Shown here one piece after another: positions 50,989-63,884 of a stretch of DNA of 64,000 nt (within the stretch, counting starts at the first letter, position 1; each line of letters begins with the position of its first letter). The notes below the pieces were generated by a model. It ran no database searches. It saw only the letters and a list, made by a program, of their open reading frames with translations, and was not told the origin of the DNA. The stretch lies in contig WMCF01000015.1 of NCBI GenBank assembly GCA_009792885.1, positions 16,618,813 to 16,682,812 on the forward strand. Reading direction: 5' to 3'. The position numbers and the translations under genes were made by a program. Source of the stretch: Eremophila alpestris peregrina (Eukaryota; Chordata; Aves; Passeriformes; Alaudidae).

Positions 50989-52003
50989 GTAAGGCACGTA
51001 CAGTACTCTTTGAAAATAATGAGATGAGCATTCCTTATGCTGCTATTTCAAACATTCTGTATAATTGCTGTTATTAACCCACTTCCTTTGTGTTGCATGA
51101 CAGCTGTGTTCTACCCTGTTGAAAATAATAGAGGAAAGTGTAAAGAAGTGCAGAACACTTTAGATGCACCTCAAAAAAGCTTTTACTTGGTCAAAATTAT
51201 TTTAAAAAATCTATTCTGTTACTCTTTTTTGCATTATATTTAGCTGTACAGTATACTTTATCAAGGATATTATGTATTAGTGATTTTTAACCTCTTTTTC
51301 CTTATTTTAAAAGAAAATGTTTGTTTTGGTTTTGCATGTATTTGACAAATTAGGGCGCACATCAGTATTGAAGCTAGTTTTAAAGATTTTCAAAGGAGAT
51401 TTTTATTTCCATGTACCTTTTTACAAGAAAAATTATGTTTTTCTTGGCTGTTATTGAAGACACTATATTCAGTCAAAGATTTAAACATCTTCAGGTTATC
51501 CAGGTTCAAATAGTTTCTTAGACTTTAAAGCTCTAGCTTGCGTGATGAAAGTTCTTATTCTGTCCTATATTTGCAATGAATTCTCTAAATAATTAAGTTG
51601 GAAATTGCAGTTCTAGAAGAAATATCAAAATGCCTAGTATTCTATATTTCCTTTGACATTTTGTCAAATGGTATGCTGCTTTCAGTCTCACTTAGAAGAA
51701 TCCAATAGGACAGTGCATGCAGTACTTGCTCTGTCCCTGGAAGAATCCATGGTCCACATCTACCTCTTGTTCTGGAAAGGATGGCCTCCATGCATCCACT
51801 CTTATTTCTTCTGTGCTTCTGGTATCTGTAGTAGTGACAACCAAACTGTGCATTTTTAACAGTACTTACTGTTGAACATAGACTTGCTTTCAAAATAAAG
51901 GAAAAACTCTCAAATTTTATTTTTTTTATAAGGGGATTTTTGACAAGACAGCAAAAGAATCCTGCCAAGAGGTTTCAGTCTTGCGGAAGTAGAGAGTCTC
52001 TAG

Positions 52004-52027
52004 CATTAGCTAGTTAAATAGCTAATG
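52004..52027. repeat. 9-bp inverted repeat
   Basis: CATTAGCTA and TAGCTAATG are separated by GTTAAA. This short AT-rich palindrome has arms that contain TAAT/ATTA homeodomain cores and is likely a chance occurrence. Confidence 0.75.
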
Positions 52028-53306
52028 TTTATTCAAACTCATCTACAAAAAGTAATAGATCCTCCTCTAGTGGAAATGTTCCACTCTATTATCTCCAGCA
52101 CTCCAGTAACCTCAGACTCATGTAGATTAGCTACAAATTTTGGTTTTTTCCAATTGTCAGTGCAACATTTTTTTCCTAGTGGTTTTTTTTTTTTTTGGTG
52201 TGTTTTTTGATGCTGTTGTCCACATGAAATTTCCTCTTCCTTTTGCCACTCCTAATTTTGGAACATAAACCTTTTCATGAAAAGCATTATGAAATGCACA
52301 AAAAAATCCAAACAAAAAATTCTAAACATTGGCTGCAAATCAATAACCACTGCTCTTTTTGCACTGGCAGAACAAAAATGAGAAGGTAGTGGTTTTAAAG
52401 GTAGGATAATCTAAGAAAGAACAACTAAATAAGGAAGAGTTATTCTTCATAACAAGTTAAATGTTAGCCAGTTCCCAGGAGCTCTGTATGACCTTATTCT
52501 TTCAGATCATCTAATATTTTAGCTGATAACTTTGTGGGTATAAGGTGACCCCTATCCTGAGGTTTCTTGGCCAAGGCTTTGCTTATGCTACCCATGGTTT
52601 TGCAGATAAATCTGACAATAATACTATAGATGTTTCCAAGCCAATACATAGTCACACACAGTCCCAGACCCTTAAACTGAGCTAAGATCTGTTGGAAGTT
52701 CAGATTTCCACAGATCCTAAACCCAGTGCCTTGTAGCCAGCAACTATTTGCATATTCACACCATCACCCTTAGGTTATGTTCACATCCAGAATCCAAATG
52801 AATCTGCTTAATGGTCCTAGATATCAGAGCACAACATCTTAACAGCAATTATTTTACCCTGAAACTGCTAGAAAGCTGAAAATGCCTCATCAAACTTTCC
52901 TTTGCTGCCTGAGATTTCTCCAGCATTTGAGCTACAGAAAGCACCCATGCTTTTTCTCTTTGCTGTTTAAATACACTGACATGCTGCCCTCTTGCTCTTT
53001 AGTTTGCCTCCTCATGCACTGCTCCCGAGATGTTGAATTCTCAGAGAAAATAAAGGAATAGCTGCCCCTGGCAGTGGGGCACCAAGTTCAGGCACCTGGC
53101 TTAGGAATGCAGCCTTCCTGGTTTCCCTTCAGGGTCTTTGAAGAGGTATGGAAATCTGAGGACAACAGAAGAGTCTGTTTGTTAGTTCTGCTCTGGAACA
53201 CTGTCTAGAAGTGCCAGAAACTTTGCATTACATTTTCAAGGGCTTCATTGAAGTCTCCTGAGTTACCTAACTTGCATAAAAATACCTTTCCAGATTTCCA
53301 TTAAAG

Positions 53307-53506
53307 CATACCATTTGTTAGAGCCAAAAACTTATTCAAAACATGTCTGGATGGATGGACTTTAGAAGAGAGATGTAAAATTTCAGCATCTGTAATTCTA
53401 CACCACACAAGTATCCAGGAGCTTTTAGGCTGCCTGATACGAAGACAACAATCTATCCAAGCTCTCCTTTCCAACCACTTCAACCACCACCACCCTCACA
53501 ACTTCG
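53307..53506 (+). CDS. Third-last exon of an unrecognised spliced gene
   Basis: The open frame runs from just after an in-frame TAA at 53302-53304 to a donor, AACTTCG/gtatgttc. It gives 66 codons plus one base (phase 1). The exon start is uncertain: acceptors ending at 53306 or 53321 are both usable and both leave one leading base. The translation is clearly protein-like, with a Trp/Glu/Arg segment (DGWTLEERCK), then a long amphipathic stretch, QELLGCLIRRQQSIQALL, and a His-rich end, FNHHHPHNF. The leftover G joins the CC that opens the next exon to make an Ala codon, so the reading frame continues. I do not recognise the family. It is predicted to be soluble, helical and without a membrane segment. 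Confidence 0.6.
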
Positions 53507-53842
53507 GTATGTTCAGCATGACGTTGCTTTTTTTTATCAAGAATTCTCAGCTGTCACATGGTCAGGAAGGCATTTTTCCTTTAGAAATCCCTGTGAGTTG
53601 GTGGCTTATCTGAATTTCCAGGTCACAAACCAAAAATTTTAATGGTCTTAGTATTATTAAGATCAAGGAAGGAAGGAAGATAAGAATCTTCAATCAGTTC
53701 TGGGTGAAATGCATCATATTAGTGGTGTATTGGTAAGATCAGATCTAGTTCAGCCCTTACTACCAGTTTAAAAAGGCTCTTTTACTTTCTAGTCTATTGA
53801 CACAGAGAAAACACTGGAAAAAGTTCTGTCTTACTTGTTTAG

Positions 53843-53885
53843 CCAAGCTGTGGGAAGTTATTGGTCCAAATGTTGTGCCAGATGG
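53843..53885 (+). CDS. Penultimate exon of an unrecognised spliced gene
   Basis: This 43-nt exon has a strong acceptor (TCTTACTTGTTTAG) and a near-consensus donor (GATGG/gtaagtgag). Two leading bases complete the codon split with the exon ending at 53506. Thirteen codons follow, reading KLWEVIGPNVVPD, and GG is left over to join the T at 54218 as a Gly codon. All three frames are open in so short a piece. The frame chosen is the only one whose phases agree on both sides. The introns are 336 bp upstream and 332 bp downstream, short and similar, as in compact avian gene ends. Confidence 0.62.
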
Positions 53886-54217
53886 GTAAGTGAGAAGCAA
53901 AGGGCAAAAGAACAACGTGGAGAGGATAAGAAGAAGGATATGTAGAGGCAAAGCAAATGCAGGAATGAGACATGTGGGAAGCAGTAAGACATTACATAAA
54001 ACTGAGATGTGAAAAATTAAGAGTCAGAAAAATGATAAGAGAATATGGAGGCTAGAAAAATGGGAGGACAGGAAGACTGTACCTGGATGGTCATTTACCC
54101 CCTGCAAGGTCAAGTAACTCCTGCAAGGGCAGAACATGAACAAAATCCATTATTTTGGGCAGAGAAAACAGAAGTGTTGCTGTCAGAGGATAATACTCAT
54201 TGCTTCTTTCCTTGCAG

Positions 54218-54344
54218 TCAAAGTGAGCAGCTGATCAGCAAAGCACAGATGATTTTGCATGCTGGAAGACTTAAAGATGTCCAAACCATCAAGAGAGATT
54301 TACAACAGAAGCCAGACTTGATTCTTACAAATGCTTTGCAATGA
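54218..54344 (+). CDS. Terminal exon of an unrecognised spliced gene
   Basis: The exon opens after the acceptor ATTGCTTCTTTCCTTGCAG with one base of a split codon. It encodes 41 residues and ends in TGA at 54342-54344. The peptide is strongly helical and charged, for example ISKAQMILHAGRLKDVQTIK, followed by a KPDLI turn and the terminus TNALQ. It shows no zinc-binding, transmembrane or targeting motif. An ORF prediction starting from the ATG at 54045 would wrongly run through the intron. An AATAAA 348 bp beyond the stop completes a normal last exon. The residues suggest a coiled or helical C-terminal domain of an intracellular protein. I cannot name the gene from these roughly 120 C-terminal residues. 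Confidence 0.68.
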
Positions 54345-54715
54345 AGCCTTGGAGATTAGTAGTGACCTCTGCCACACCAATGCTGCACAGCTGTGCACAC
54401 ATCAGTTCATCCTCCAAAATATTAACACATGTTCACTTTGGTGGGAAAACTGGGCTGCTTCCCTTTTCTTGCTGATTTGGCCCGTGGCTGATGTTTGTTA
54501 AATATTTTTTCTTACAATACTTCAATTTGATGAGCCTTTCTCAGGCAGCATCTTGTCATAAGTTAAAAACATTTTAAAACTGCTTGTGTCTAAATGAACA
54601 ACATGAATACTGCAAAACCCACCCTTGTTTGGAATATTTAAAGGGCTGTAATGATCTTGGGACTGAGATGGTTGTTGCAGCTTGAAAAATGAATAAAAGT
54701 GTGTCATTAGGAGCA
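54345..54715 (+). other. Probable 3' untranslated region
   Basis: About 370 bp run from the stop codon to just past AATAAA. They contain no repeats, and the composition becomes AT-rich towards the signal, as is usual for a short vertebrate 3' UTR. Confidence 0.5.
54692..54697 (+). terminator. Polyadenylation signal AATAAA
   Basis: AATAAA is followed by GTGTGTC and, about 30 bp on, by a second GT/T-rich stretch (TGTGGTGAGATTTTGTTC) suited to be the downstream element. Its place 348 bp after the TGA supports the terminal exon. Confidence 0.55.
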
Positions 54716-57181
54716 AGATGCAGATGTGGTGAGATTTTGTTCATCACTTTTTGAGTCATTTTCACATGTGTCTGTTATGTGGGTGCTCTAGAGGCTGAGA
54801 AACAGCCCAGAACAAAACTTCCTCTTCATTATCACTAGGCTGTGAAGAGGAGTAGGAAGCATTGGGAAATGCAAGCCTTAATGTTATTTCCAGTACGTTT
54901 TTCATGAAATAGATTGAGTAGGAGAGAGAAAAATTTCCTACTGAGAACACTGGATGTATGAGTGTAGCAGGAGAAAAAAATCTGCAGCTCTGTCTAGACT
55001 ATTGTTTATGTAGTCTTCTAAATTAATTTGGTATATTGCCAATTCATTCTACTTAACACTCACCTTGGAAAATTATGTTGCAGCCATTTTATAAAGTTAT
55101 ATATTTAAATCTTAAAGCTTTGGATGCATGTGATGGGTAGGAGATGATCTCACAGAGCCTTGCTCCAAAGCACAGGCTTGATTTAAGCTGATGACTCTGA
55201 TCCCATTTCAACCAGCAGACCCACAATCATCTGGTCTTTAATTAAGCACATTGTGGAACTGGGACCCAACTAGCCTTTTCTTCTTCAAGCTCCCAAAAAC
55301 ATTTCTTACAATAAAAAGTCTACAGTAATAGACATGTACAGGGTGTGACACTGAGAAAACTGAAATAACCATGATTTTTCTTGTCATGTTTAGAGATCAA
55401 AGTCTTCCTGGGTGAATCCTCTCAGTGAATTGTCAATGGATTTCTGGGGCACCTACATGGTGAAATACAGCCCTAAAAGAAAATAAAGAATAAAACATTT
55501 CTGCAATTTTATTTGCTGTAATGAACAAATGTAGATTTTGGTCTCATAGAATTTTTATATGGTAATCGTTACATTGATAGGAGAAGGTTCAGTTTAGGCT
55601 CAAAACATTGAGTAGGGAGAGAATTACAGTTTCTCTGGTGCTGCCTCTCCTGCTGTCTCTGCACTGAAGGATTCCAGGTGAATGACATTATGCAGCTTTA
55701 GGCAAAATACACATTTTCCTTCACTGTTGAGAGGACGTTCCTCAACTTAAACAAAATTGATATTTTCAAACCTTGCTCTGTGTATTAAAGACTTGAAGGA
55801 GAAGCAATTTAAGTCTTTGCTGACAGCAAAATAAATCACTTCATCTCCTGAAGTGTGAGCATTCCTGAGGACAGGGTCCAGATAAGCCATTAAGTACAGG
55901 CACACAGAAAGCAACACAGTGGGTACTGTTTGGCACCCTTGTGACTTCTAATCTTTGTTTAAGTGCTCAGTGTATTAGTACCAGAGATGTTTTCCTTGTT
56001 ATTTACACACACACACATACAAAGAATGTCCTGACCACTGACAACCTGGTGTGTCACTATTCAGTTCTGCCAGGGGATTTCCTGAAAACATCTCTTTTTC
56101 TGACCTGACAGCCTGGAAATCCTACTTTTAAGCCTGGCAACAAAATCAACTCTTGTTCAGTTCAAAATAATTTTTAACTTTACTCTGACAGTTGTCTTAC
56201 TCCTGGTTGAAAACCACTGCCTGCCACAGAGCACAAGCCAAGTGATTGTTATCTGCAGTAACGCTTCAGGCATCCTGGAAAATGCACCCATGCCACAGGG
56301 CAGGATTGCTCATTCATCCCAAGCATCATTGGGCATTTTCATTGTGAAAGATTTTGTCTTAGTGTCCTATCAAAGAAAGAATGTAAAATCCATCAGATTC
56401 CAGGATGCTCCTATGTATGACCAGGGCCACTCTGAACCCAGCACAGGATGACCAGAGAGAGCCCATCTCCACCCCCAGCTGCTCCCCAACTCTTCCTAGC
56501 TGCATGCTGCCAGAGAGAAAGCAGACTCAAAACACAGCCTGCTCCATTTTGAGGTGAGTCTTGGCTCTGTATAAAGTTGCCCCAGTGGCAAAAGGGCATT
56601 CCTCAGTTTTAGAAAGACCTTATCTTGTTAAGGAAAGAATTGGACTCAGTTCCTCTGCAACAGACCTGTCATGATATCTGCAAAGACCAAGTCAAAGATA
56701 ACTGCAGAGGTTATTAAGTTTTTGGAAGATATTCTGGAATCTACAATGGTATTCCAACAGTATTTATGCAATTCTAAGAAAACATGTAAGAATTTTAGTT
56801 GACTTTCAAGTCACAAGTTTTTACTTTGTGAATACCTGAAAAGCTTATTACAGTGTACACTTCAAATTGTATTTTACCTAAAGGTTATTATAGACTCTCA
56901 AGGAAAGCTCAGGGAAAGCATGTTACAAAGGCAGCTACTCAATTTCTGTGAACCTTAGAGTGTAAATGGAAGGTTCATGTGTTTGGGTTGGATGTCCAAG
57001 GTGCATTTTAAGCTACATTTCATAATGCCCTCCAGGAATGTGTACACTCTGGTAATGATTTTACTGGGAATAAAAATATTAACTTTGGTATAATCTCTAT
57101 CTTTTATGCATAAGACATTTCCCTTTTTTACCCCCCAGGAGTCAGAGAAAGGCCACAGAAAAACTTGTGCAGGTAATACAG
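54716..57181. other. No recognised gene; downstream flank
   Basis: Sequence downstream of the gene end. A CA dinucleotide run lies at 56004-56020. A 54-nt piece at about 56499-56552 has splice-like borders but two open frames and no linkage, so it is not annotated as an exon. Confidence 0.5.
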
Positions 57182-57415
57182 ACTCACAGAATAAACCAGT
57201 TTGGAAGGAGCCTTTAAAATAATCTAGCCTGCTCTCTGGCTCATAGTAGGGAAAATCACAAAGTTAAATCAGGTTGCTCAGGATCTTGTCTAGTAAAGTT
57301 TTGAAAACTGCCAAGGCTGCAGATTTCCACAGCCTCCTTGGGCCTCTTCTCTAGTCCTTCATTCACAGTGTGAGGGCTTCTGTTCTGTGCCCAGCTGGAA
57401 TGGACAGATTAGGTT
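57182..57415 (-). mobile_element. Old CR1 LINE 3' fragment
   Basis: CACAGAATAAACCAGTTTGGAAGGAGCC followed by AATAATCTAGCC is a decayed reverse complement of the CR1 3' end. The words further on (CAGGTTGCTCAGGATC, CCACAGCCTCCTTGGGC, AGTGTGAGGGCTTCTG) keep the CR1 order. It is much more diverged than the copies at 17670 and 24261, hence older. Confidence 0.65.
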
Positions 57416-59068
57416 TTACCTGAGAGCTGTTAAGTTACCCTCAGTTTACTAATTCTGAACAACACCAAAGTAAGGCAATGTTGATTTGAAGGGAAAAAAC
57501 ACATTTCGTAGCTTCAAGCATTATTTCAGGGCACATCCTATGAAAGGCTAAAACTAGACTAAAACACTTATGATTAAAAAAAAAGAGGTTCTGGATGATT
57601 TTAATCATTATGTAGAACTAAATGGAAAATACTTTGCAAAGAATATTAAGGTGATAAAAAAGAGCTGAGTAAAGATTGTCACGTAGCTTTCTGGAAATAG
57701 CTTTCTAGTAATTTTTCTCAGAAGATATTTTGGTCTGTCAGATCCCATCATCAAAAAGACCAAAGGCAAAAATTCATATTTTAAACTAAAGCAGTCTTAA
57801 CTTCAGTTTCTTGACTCCTGAGCAACTCTTGGAAATGAGGAATTCAGATGGAATTATTAGTGCATTATTTCAATGAACTGGACATGTGGGAGCCATTAAG
57901 AAAGAGTCCTGCAACCAATATGTGTTTCCTTCGTTGGAGTGCTGTGGTGGTGCATTGTAGAGGATACACTGGGAAAACATTTGCAGTGGAGTTGATGGAT
58001 TATGATGTGAAGACTTGCCTTTGCAGGACCATACAAGATCTATCATGATTTATACTAATCCCTATATCTCAGAAAGGCAAACAGTGAAGTTCAGTCTATT
58101 TGTCATATCCCATCACAGAGTAGCAAAACTCTCCTGTGGAAGAGAGTAGAAATCACACAGGACCTAACAACAGAGTCATGACATTTATTTCTATCCCCTC
58201 AGTCATCTGTAATTCTTCATGTTTTCTCAGGGAAGTGGGAATTAAGTCCCAGTATCCCAAAAGAGCCAGTGATATTCAGTGCATTTTGTGATAACATCAG
58301 GCTGGGAAGAGCAAGGGGCAAGCACAGGCAAAAAGTTGTTCTTTAGTATGGCAATCCTCCTGATCCATTTTCCCCTTGTAACAAAGCCTTGGACAAGCAC
58401 CTTGTGCTTACCCACATGCTGTGGCCTGGGCTCTGACTCCTCACATAGCATCCAAGCAGCAAGGATAATAAAAGCCTGAGCTGTTCCACACTAGAAGTCA
58501 GGCTTAGGTGACTTAGGTAGGATCCTGAGAGTCTGTAGTTAAGTTTGACCTGTGCTTCACCAGAAATGGAAATACATCTCTAATGGCCTGAGTTTCACAA
58601 TCTGCACACTCCAACACCTTCAAAAACAAGCATCTCTTCATGGCATTCTCACATTAATGGCCTGAGCAATCCAAGAATAACTTGCTTTCCACCTGCTCCA
58701 GTATTCCTTCCTTTCTGTCCACGTGGCTCTGTGTGGCGAGGACCTATATCTCAATGTCCTCCTTGTGCCATGCTGAATCACACTGAAGTCCTTGCTGAGT
58801 TAGATGGACAGCATAATTTCAATTCCTCAGTTTTGCATCTTTATGGTTTGACCAGTGGTAGGTACACTTACAATCCTGAAATTTGCTTCACAATCTGTTT
58901 CTATCCAAACCCAGAGTTCTTGAGTTGAAAATATTGGTCCAAGTAAGTTCAGATTCCCACATCTTTTATTTCTGTTGCTTGCATTCACTTTGATTGCTGA
59001 CACTGTAATCACACTGGCAAAGTGCAGTACATTCAGTTCATATCTTAGAAAGAAATAAAAAACCTCTA

Positions 59069-59120
59069 GCCAAAAAATCCCCAAAACCCCAAAATAAAAC
59101 AAAAAAACAGCCCACCAAAA
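59069..59120. repeat. A/C-rich tract
   Basis: A-rich sequence with CCCC blocks (CCCCAAAACCCCAAAATAAAAC) repeats the composition of the tract at 5583 on a smaller scale. Confidence 0.7.
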
Positions 59121-59871
59121 TTCATTATCTTATGATTTTGGAAACATGTACGCAACTGCAGCTGTTTGGGCTCAATAAAGAACTTTCGTCATTTGTTTGG
59201 TTTTGTTTTTAGTGCCAAATACTTAATGAGTTCTCAACTTTCTCCAAGCTATTTGTAACCAGTGCACATTACATACAGCACATTCAGGCAGTGGCTAATG
59301 TCTTTGCCTCTAACGTTTCTGTTCAACAGTAATAAGGGCTTCATCAAAGCCCCAAGTTGCTGTAAGGAAGTAGATAAACAAAATTTATTCTGGTTCAAAG
59401 TTCTATTTTCAAGTAGTCAAGGGAAAGAAAGTTTCTTACTTTTTTTTCCCAGTCAAATAACTTGTTCAGGGAAACTAAGGAAGGTAAAGGGTATTTTTTC
59501 TTGCAAATGACTATATTTGGCCACAATTTCCAAGTCAAGCAAGATACATTGAACTCCTTTTACAGTTTATGTTGCTCTCACTTTTGTTTCTACCAGGACT
59601 AATTAGGTACATTGCAAACAACTTTTGAAATAAATGAGGAATCACAATGTTCCCCACTTCTCAGTATCTCCAGAGCAAAGCACTGAGATGAAGTTGTTCA
59701 TCTTCATTATAACCAGAAAAACATCCTCTGTTCACAGAGAAGAGAAAATAGATTAAAACTATGGGGTTTTTTTATTTACAATTACTTTTCAGATTGTCAC
59801 ACATACTAGCATTCCTGAATAATATCAGATGGTCTACATCACTGGTGAAAGACACCACAGTGTTGTCTTAT

Positions 59872-59946
59872 GCAAAAAAAAAACCAAAAAAACCAAACAA
59901 ACAAAAAGAAAAAAACCACAAAAAAACACACACACACAAAAAAGCA
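59872..59946. repeat. A/C-rich tract with CA repeat
   Basis: A long A-rich run with interspersed C ends in a CA dinucleotide repeat and A6. It has almost no G and T and sustains a spurious 87-codon frame at 59761-60024. Confidence 0.8.
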
Positions 59947-62900
59947 ACCATTGTGAATGGTTTTTTTTGTCTCGTATCTACAGAAATCTTCAAGTGTTAT
60001 AGTTCTATACCTACATTAAATTGAGATTAATTTCCTCAACTGGGCTACAGCGTTAGAGACTGTAGTAGTTGGAGGCATGCCAGGCTGGTTATGATTTGGA
60101 TGCTTGTTCTGAGAAGCAGATGTGGGGTCTGGTCAGACCCTGTCCAGCCCCACTCTCTGCCCCCTTGGGTGCATGTTGCCTCCTCAAACCCTCATGTTCT
60201 TTGAAACTCTAGCTCAGCAGCTACCACTGTTAAGTAGTTTAAATTCTGGATGGCTGGCATATGTAAAACTAGTCAAATCTCTGCGTCTGTTCTCCAGATA
60301 GCAGGAAAATAAAATTCATTGAAATATTTTAATATTTAATATTTAGACAGAAGATGGCATAGGTTTAGAAGAAGAGCTAAGCATGGGTCAAACAGTGGTC
60401 ATGTCATTAGAAAGGGCCATAAATCATCAAAGATCCTCAAGGTACCCTCAGACTCTTTTCTGGGTTCTTCCATCAGAGGATTGCACATGCACAGTGTTAC
60501 ATCAGACAGCGTAAAACTCCCTCCTCCAAGGGAGGTATCTGCTTGTTCCCACCTGAACCTCAACACACGTTAACCCATAAACCTCTTTTGTGGGTCAGAT
60601 GGATCTTGGGGTACATCTGCACTACACAGTTCCACAGAAGTATCTGAACCTGCTCCAAACCCAACAACATTCTAACGTTGTTTCCGCACTATAGATCTTT
60701 ATCCCAGTTGTGGCCACCATGCTATTTCCAAAACCTTAGCACCATGCTCCATGGCACAGGGCAAAGCTGGTGTCTTAGTAGTGCAAGGAACTATACGGTG
60801 ACATTGTGTCCAAAGATACAGACAATTCATGGCAGTTAGGTGAAATGTAGAAGTTTTGCACAGATGACTCCCTAAAAGGTACCTAAACAGTTCCCATCCT
60901 CCAGAGCCCACATCCAAATTATCTACAAAGTAATTTCATTCAAGTCAATAGAGACAGTGTTGAAGTCAATGGAGGGTACAACAGAGATTAATTTGTCCCT
61001 TAAAGCTTTAATAACAGGAAATTACCATCTGGCTCTACATGCCTGCTTTATTAAATTTTTATAAGACACAGAGTGACAGTTTTTATAGAAAGACAGATTA
61101 TTATTGCACACCATCCAAGCATCTCTCCTCAAAACTGGCTTTATTCAGCAGCAAGAACATATGTATTGCTTGTTTCACTTACTGATGCCTTTCTTCTTTC
61201 ATAAATGTAGATGGTTTGTATTATAGTGGTTGATGTCAGTAAAGACTCAGTTCCCATAATCTTCATTCCAAGCAAGTGATGCAACATTTAAAGCAAAAAT
61301 CTCTATTAAAAATATATTTAAATAAAATCAGAAAGTATTCCATCAAGGATCACATGTCCAGAGCAGTGGAATTAATTTATTATCTCTCTGTAGCATTGCC
61401 CTCTCCGTTTTGTGGAAATGTAATTGATTTGCTCAGTCTTGACATATGAAAGAGGAGTATTTCCTCAGAGGGGTTTAGCTAGAGGTGTTCATGCCAATAG
61501 TAAGAAAAATTGTATAGCCAGATCCTTACAAAAAAAAATTAAACAAAAGCCTCAGGAAATTTACCCTTTCCCAGAAAATGTGAATTTTCACTAGCAACCT
61601 ATAATGTGAAAGCAATAGTTTTAAGATCAAGAAAAGAAGTCACATCACATAAATTTACACTAAGTAATGTTCTGCCCCCTCTAAGAGCAAGTAAAGTGTA
61701 TGCAAAGAGTTTAAAGTAGGCACTTTCTTATGTTAATCCATGTTCACAGAGTCTCAAAGGAGCCCCTTTTCAATGGATTCACATCAGTAGGCGCAAAATT
61801 GCAGGTGGCTTCATTGTTTCTGAAGAGGAGACCATACTGCCACGTTTTGGATACCATCGTCCTCCTGACCCTCTTTAAAACTGTGCAAAACTTGACTCTT
61901 TCCCACCCATTGGGAATATATTTTGGGCTTCATTGAGGATAAATTTACAAGTGTGTGAGGCTAAAAGCAGAATTTTAAGACATTTTAAACTTCTTTAAGT
62001 GAAATTACGAAAGCTGATTCTTACAGAGACTACAACTGTTTTTCAGAAGAAAACTATAGCAGAGCTGGTTGCCTCTGTGTCTTTGTATACAAACCACATT
62101 TGAGAGCATGATTCAGTGGGCAGGAAACTGAGCCACTGAAATAAAACCCCCAGAAAATACAAACTTTATTAGAAAGGCTAACAATTACTATTTTCCTTTT
62201 AATGGTCTAACTTTGTAACATGATTATGATGGGATTTACCAGAATTACTTCCATGCTTACAGGAAGCAGCCCATTCCCCATTTCACCATCTGCAGTGTCA
62301 TGCTGGGTTTTTAATAGAATTCTGTGGGCATGATATAATTGCAAATCTAGTAAAGAGTTTGTATTTGCAATATTAGTCATAATGCAACGCGTAAAGTTTT
62401 ACTAGTGTCTATTCAGAAAGCTCTGAGTTACAAGCAGCCAGAAGCCAGAAAAGTGCTAATTAAAGTATACAACAAAATATTAATCAAGAGACGTGGGGGA
62501 GGAGAAGGGAAAGAAACTACTTCAATTAGTCACACCATTATGTGGCATCCAGCATAGCCTGAAAGAAAAAGCTAGCTGTACTGATGAAACAGCCAAGAAA
62601 AACAGCTAGGAGACCCCTCTGGCAAGGAGTATGAGTGTAAGGACCACAAGTGGATTCTGTAGATCCACGTGAGTCTCTGACAAAGACCATTTGCAGAAGA
62701 AAACACTCAGCACTGAGAGCATTGTTCATGAGCCCTTCCAAGAGCACTTCTCCACGTTTGCTTTCCCAAGCCCTGTGTTTGAATAATAATCACAACAGGG
62801 AAGTTAAACATGCCATACTACAGAAAACAATGGTTAATTACTCTGTAAGCATCCTTTCACTGTTGGAGAAATCAGCTTGCTTCCTCCCCACCATCACCAC

Positions 62901-63863
62901 TAAAAGGCAGCAATGGAAATGTCCCTGCCTGTGCTGTGTGCTAGGGCTCCCTTGTCTCAGCCCTTCTGTGCATACTGCTTGTATGAGACTCAAACAAAGG
63001 CATTGTTGGTTCTTATCTTCATCCCTTTTAAAGTCTGTCATCACTTTGACAAGGGATATCTAAGATGCAACAATCAAGTCTCTGGGGGTGGTGATTCTGT
63101 ATCTTTCTACTCTTATCCTTTCTTTCTCCTTCTTTTCTTAGGCACTTTCTAAAATAATATTTTTATGCCTTCATATTGACATATTACTGTAGATAACAGT
63201 AAGCAAAATGGCTACATACCTGCTTTCCATTGCAACCAATTTGTTCTAAAATAAACCCTCCATGTGCATATTTACAAACACTGATCCTCCAGTCTCCTTC
63301 CACTGTAATCCACCCCCAGGGATCTATTAACATGAACCTGGGTTACCCTCATCTTCTGGAGTAGCTTGTAACAGCTCACAGTATTTTAATTACACCACCA
63401 GCTTCTTGGGACATTGGCCTGCTAACTGGCAGCCAGTTTTAATGACAGCCACTGCAATTTTTTATCCTGCAAAATCCTGGATGGCCACTTATCAAAATAG
63501 ACAAAATCAATATAAGGTCTTGTGAAATTCCAATCAAGACATTAAAGGTGGTCATTCTGTTTTATTGGAACAAAGTAGGGAGAATGATGCAAGACAAAGC
63601 AGTTTGGATTTTGGGGGAGGGGCAGCATAGTATGCATTCAATAGACAATCAGGGCCTCTGTCACCTCTACTTTTCAGAACCTCTTTCCATCAGAAAACAT
63701 TTTCAGTGCTGCAGGTATAGAACTAGAGAATGAAATTCTTCCAGCTTTACAGTCTTTTTCTTCCTACAATAATTTCAGACTGTGCTGAAGGAGAGAAATC
63801 TGCTTCAAAGTTTTCTTGGCTTTTTGCATTATGGAAAGATCGTGTCTGGAGAAGCGAACCCAC

Positions 63864-63884
63864 ATAGAATCACAGAATCATCAT
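63864..63884 (-). mobile_element. Possible CR1 terminal-repeat scrap
   Basis: CATAGAATCACAGAATCATC resembles the reverse complement of the CR1 terminal octamers, but the sequence beyond it does not match the conserved CR1 3' block. It may be a remnant or a chance match. Confidence 0.25.

Larger units (their letters stand above)
57416..63863. other. No recognised gene
   Basis: The final 6.4 kb contain chance frames and three A-rich tracts or scraps. The frame at 57848-58048 has an interesting translation but no usable splice sites. The 137-codon frame at 62650-63063 overlaps open frames on the other strand and has no domain. Confidence 0.5.

Noticed and set aside
52372..52401. 30-nt segment between a good acceptor and gtagga
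   Set aside because: It is too short to judge. It is open in one frame but both ends are phase 0, which does not fit the phase-2 intron before 53307.
53139..53151. 13-nt segment between a strong acceptor and gtatgg
   Set aside because: A microexon of this size cannot be supported without transcripts.
56499..56552. 54-nt segment with a strong acceptor and gtgagt donor
   Set aside because: Two frames are open, it lies downstream of the gene end and it has no linked exon.
57140..57173. 34-nt segment after a strong C/T tract with a gtaata donor
   Set aside because: It lies beyond the poly(A) signal, has more than one open frame and borders an old CR1.
62650..63063. 137-codon plus frame
   Set aside because: It overlaps open frames on the other strand, the composition is random and no exon signals are present.
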